From an uncultured bacterium (lineage in GTDB: Bacteria > Bacteroidota > Bacteroidia > Bacteroidales > Bacteroidaceae): DNA of 64,000 nucleotides. This document shows, one piece after another, positions 61,881-64,000 of this stretch. The notes under the pieces were generated by a model. The model saw only the letters and a list, made by a program, of their open reading frames with translations. It was not told where the DNA came from and did no database searches. Each line of letters opens with the position of its first letter. Position 1 is the first letter of the stretch. The translations under genes and the position numbers were made by a program. The DNA is taken from the NCBI GenBank assembly GCA_905215345.1, contig CAJMPR010000003.1:321435-385434 (forward strand), in the 5' to 3' direction.

Positions 61881-62531
61881 ATGAAAAATGTAGTATTGAT
61901 TGGAGCAAGCGGTTTTGTTGGAACTGCAATCCTTAGTGAGTTATTAAACAGAGGTAACAAAGTTACAGCAGTAGTTCGTAATCCCGAAAAGATTACAATT
62001 AGCAACAGTAATTTATCAGTAGTTAAGGCAGATGTATCTGATGTGGAAACAATAACTGCCACTTGTAAGGATAAAGATATTGTTATCAGCGCTTATAATC
62101 CCGGCTGGACAAACCCCAATATTTACGAAGAGACGTTGAAAAACTATCCATTAATCCTCAAAGCAGTAAAGCAAGCAGGCATTAAGCGGTTGTTGTGTGT
62201 CGGTGGTGCAGGTACTTTGTTTTGCGCTCCGGGGCTTAGAGTAGTGGATTCGGGTGCAATACCTGCTGAAATTATGGGCGGTGTGAAGTCTTTAGGTGAA
62301 TTCTACCTAAATACATTGTACAATGAAAAAGAAATTGACTGGGTGTTTTTCTCACCTGCCGGAACTCTTGAACCGGGACAACGTACAGGAAAATTCCGTT
62401 TGGGAAAGGACGACCTTATTGTTGATGAAAACGGAAACAGCCACATTTCAGTAGAAGATTATGCAGTTGCAATGGTAGATGAAATGGAACAGGCAAATCA
62501 TCACTGGGAGCGTTTTACCATCGGTTACTAA
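61881..62531 (+). CDS. NAD(P)-binding atypical SDR / NmrA-like protein
   Basis: 216 residues. The N-terminal GASGFVGTAILSELLNRGNKV holds the GxSGxxG nucleotide motif, followed by VTAVVRNPEKI (base-binding, Arg favouring NADP) and KADVSDVETI. No classical YxxxK active site is apparent, so it belongs with atypical SDRs such as NmrA-like and BVR-B-like proteins. Directly downstream of the HxlR gene on the other strand. It could reduce a quinone or other electrophile. Confidence 0.88.
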   Translation: MKNVVLIGASGFVGTAILSELLNRGNKVTAVVRNPEKITISNSNLSVVKADVSDVETITATCKDKDIVISAYNPGWTNPNIYEETLKNYPLILKAVKQAGIKRLLCVGGAGTLFCAPGLRVVDSGAIPAEIMGGVKSLGEFYLNTLYNEKEIDWVFFSPAGTLEPGQRTGKFRLGKDDLIVDENGNSHISVEDYAVAMVDEMEQANHHWERFTIGY

Positions 62532-62550
62532 TGATAACAATATAGAAATT

Positions 62551-63384
62551 ATGAAGAACGTATTTTTATTCTTGCTGACCTTTGTAGCAATGGTGGCAGA
62601 AGCACAGACTAAAGGAAATTTTGAAGTATTGGATTTAGGTAATTTTAAACTGCATGTATATAATACAAATGATGCACTTGGAGATGCAAGCTACATTATA
62701 GAGGGCAATGACGGAGTTGTAACATTGGAACAACCACTGTTTAGGGATAATGTATCGGAATTCAACACCTATGTGACTTCATTGAATAAGCCTGTACAGA
62801 AAATTATCACTAATTATCATGTAGGTGGCACGGGAAATCATGATATTGTGATGATTGAGGGAATGCCGGAATTTGTCAAGGGAGCTATTTATGGTGGAAT
62901 GATGCAGAATTTTGCAAAGATGTTTGGTGATGCCATTGTCCCCATGCCAACCGGAAAAGCAGAGGAAGTATCTTTAGGAAGTACCCAAAATTGGGGTGGT
63001 GTGAAGTTCTCTTTTCAACAAGGAGCTTCAACAGATTTTCCGGCAGCAAGTATTATAATAGGCGGCAAGGTTTATTATACACACTGGGCACCTGCTAAAT
63101 CTCACATCAGCCATTTACAAATATCTTCCTTAGCTGCGATTGATGCGGAAATTGCAGAAGCAGAAAAGGCTTTAAAATCTGGATGCGAATATTTTATTGG
63201 TGGGCACGGTGGGGCTGCAAAAAGCAATATGGTAAAATTTAAGATTAACTATCTGAAAACAATGAAACGTACAATTGCAGCAAATAATACAGCCGATTCA
63301 TTTATTGATGCCATGAAAAAGGCTTATCCTAATTTACCCGGAGAGGCTGGATTATCAGACTTGGCTAATATTTTGTACAAGTAA
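62551..63384 (+). CDS. Secreted metallo-beta-lactamase-fold protein with degenerate metal motif
   Basis: 277 residues from the ATG at 62551, where a clean signal peptide begins (VFLFLLTFVAMVAEAQ); the frame stays open upstream to 62479, within the preceding gene. The fold pattern of MBL proteins is visible: FKLHVYNTNDALGDASYIIEGNDGVVTLEQPLF and IITNYHVGGTGNHDIVM, where the usual THxHxDH is replaced by NYHVGGTGNH. Later AASIIIGGKVYYTH and YFIGGHGGA resemble the third and fourth motifs. Metal binding is thus doubtful or altered. Confidence 0.7.
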   Translation: MKNVFLFLLTFVAMVAEAQTKGNFEVLDLGNFKLHVYNTNDALGDASYIIEGNDGVVTLEQPLFRDNVSEFNTYVTSLNKPVQKIITNYHVGGTGNHDIVMIEGMPEFVKGAIYGGMMQNFAKMFGDAIVPMPTGKAEEVSLGSTQNWGGVKFSFQQGASTDFPAASIIIGGKVYYTHWAPAKSHISHLQISSLAAIDAEIAEAEKALKSGCEYFIGGHGGAAKSNMVKFKINYLKTMKRTIAANNTADSFIDAMKKAYPNLPGEAGLSDLANILYK

Positions 63385-63451
63385 AAATAGAATTTCACAT
63401 TTAATATAAGGTTGCCATTGGTAGCCTTATATTGTTTAAAATAAATGCAAT

Positions 63452-63850
63452 ATGGAAAATGCTTTAAGTTTTTTATCAGAACACAAAGACGTAGCTTTCG
63501 CAACAGTAGAGGGAGATAAACCTAAAATTCGCGTCTTCCAAATAATGAAAAGAAATAAAGACATACTTTATTTTGCAACAGCTACCCATAAAGAAGTTTA
63601 TCAGCAACTGCAAAAAAATCCTTTTGTGGAATTACTCGCAATGGCTGGAAATATTTCAGTAAGAGTAAAGGGAAAAGCTCTTTTTGATGTTTCCAATAAT
63701 ATAGGAAAAGAAATCTATGAAACAAATCCAGTTCTAATACGCTTATATCATTCATATTCAGAATTAGTTTATTTTCGTCTTGCTATTAGTGAATTGGATT
63801 ATTACGATTTAACGCCTACACCACCTATTTTTAATCATTATAGTTTGTAA
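63452..63850 (+). CDS. Pyridoxamine 5'-phosphate oxidase-like flavin-binding protein
   Basis: 132 residues. A small split-barrel fold: FLSEHKDVAFATVEGDKPKIRVFQ at the start, then KDILYFATATHKEVYQQLQKNPFVELLAMAGN and VRVKGKALFDVSNNIG. The family binds FMN or F420 and reduces or oxidises small molecules; substrate unknown. Third gene of the set behind the HxlR regulator. Confidence 0.85.
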   Translation: MENALSFLSEHKDVAFATVEGDKPKIRVFQIMKRNKDILYFATATHKEVYQQLQKNPFVELLAMAGNISVRVKGKALFDVSNNIGKEIYETNPVLIRLYHSYSELVYFRLAISELDYYDLTPTPPIFNHYSL

Positions 63851-63851
63851 A

Positions 63852-63959
63852 ATGAAAGAATTATTGCAACAGAGATTTTTCCGATTATTGTCGGAATATT
63901 CGCAACGTAAAGTTTCTGTAAATGAATTTACAGAAGCTATTAAGGAAGAAGGTGTCTGA
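63852..63959 (+). CDS. Short 35-residue open frame
   Basis: Begins 1 nt after the preceding gene's stop and reads MKELLQQRFFRLLSEYSQRK followed by VSVNEFTEAIKEEGV. Helical and charged, no known family. Its stop codon lies in the stem of the terminator at 63948-63980. The frame is plausible, as it is packed right after a gene and ends exactly at the terminator, but it may be chance. Confidence 0.4.
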   Translation: MKELLQQRFFRLLSEYSQRKVSVNEFTEAIKEEGV

Positions 63960-63980
63960 AAAGGATACCTTCTTTTTTTT
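63948..63980 (+). terminator. Rho-independent terminator
   Basis: GAAGGTGTC pairs with GATACCTTC (one G-U pair) around a short loop, followed by eight or more T (63972-63980). It closes the NAD(P)/MBL/PNPOx gene set. Confidence 0.85.
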
Positions 63981-64000
63981 GTTATGCCACCCTTTTATTA

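Overview
The window looks like a chromosomal segment of a gut Bacteroides. It has UpxY/UpxZ-headed capsule genes, SusC/SusD pairs, a hybrid two-component regulator, serine-type sulfatases, promoters of the TTTG/TAnnTTTG type and an ammonia-dependent AsnA. The species cannot be named from sequence reading alone.

Region 1 (1-10,651, minus strand) is the promoter-proximal part of a capsular polysaccharide locus: upxY, upxZ, an initiating sugar-phosphate transferase, a HisC-like PLP enzyme, a DUF2284 cysteine-rich protein, a nucleotidyltransferase, a Wzx flippase, a LicD phosphotransferase, two glycosyltransferases, a Wzy-like polymerase and a third glycosyltransferase cut by the window edge. Upstream lies a 174-bp segment bounded by 22-bp perfect inverted repeats. 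Its promoter points away from the operon, so the locus is captured in the OFF orientation. The PLP enzyme, nucleotidyltransferase and LicD together suggest that the capsule carries a phospho-amino-alcohol substituent.

Region 2 (11,369-37,638) is a polysaccharide utilization locus, most likely for heparan sulfate/heparin. Operon A is SusC1-SusD1-GH88-PL12-sulfatase. Operon B is SusC2-SusD2-sulfatase-SGNH hydrolase. A hybrid two-component regulator follows a large secreted protein of unassigned family, and a divergent sulfamidase-like sulfatase ends the locus. Both SusC promoters carry the same 38-bp box (an 18-mer and a 12-mer, identical, 8 nt apart) exactly 63 bp upstream of the same -7 element, pointing to shared control by the regulator.

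Region 3 (37,645-55,856) is mostly housekeeping: MATE exporter, lysS, gpsA, pgi, a HAD phosphatase, a lipoprotein/outer-membrane barrel pair, tRNA-Arg(CCG), asnA, ung, an LptD-like protein, an HD hydrolase, a GT39 transferase, GtrA, a GtrB/DPM-like transferase and an alkylguanine-DNA alkyltransferase. Its gaps hold a 22-bp tandem palindrome array and a ~180-bp nested inverted-repeat element.

Region 4 (55,907-59,067, minus strand) is an ECF sigma/anti-sigma operon with secreted proteins and an FGE-like lipoprotein that lacks one of the two catalytic cysteines.

Region 5 (59,068-64,000) looks accessory. A YhcG/DUF1016 PDDEXK nuclease gene sits between ~120-bp imperfect direct repeats, next to a possible integration scar. 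An HxlR regulator then faces a small NAD(P)-binding/MBL-like/flavin-binding gene set.
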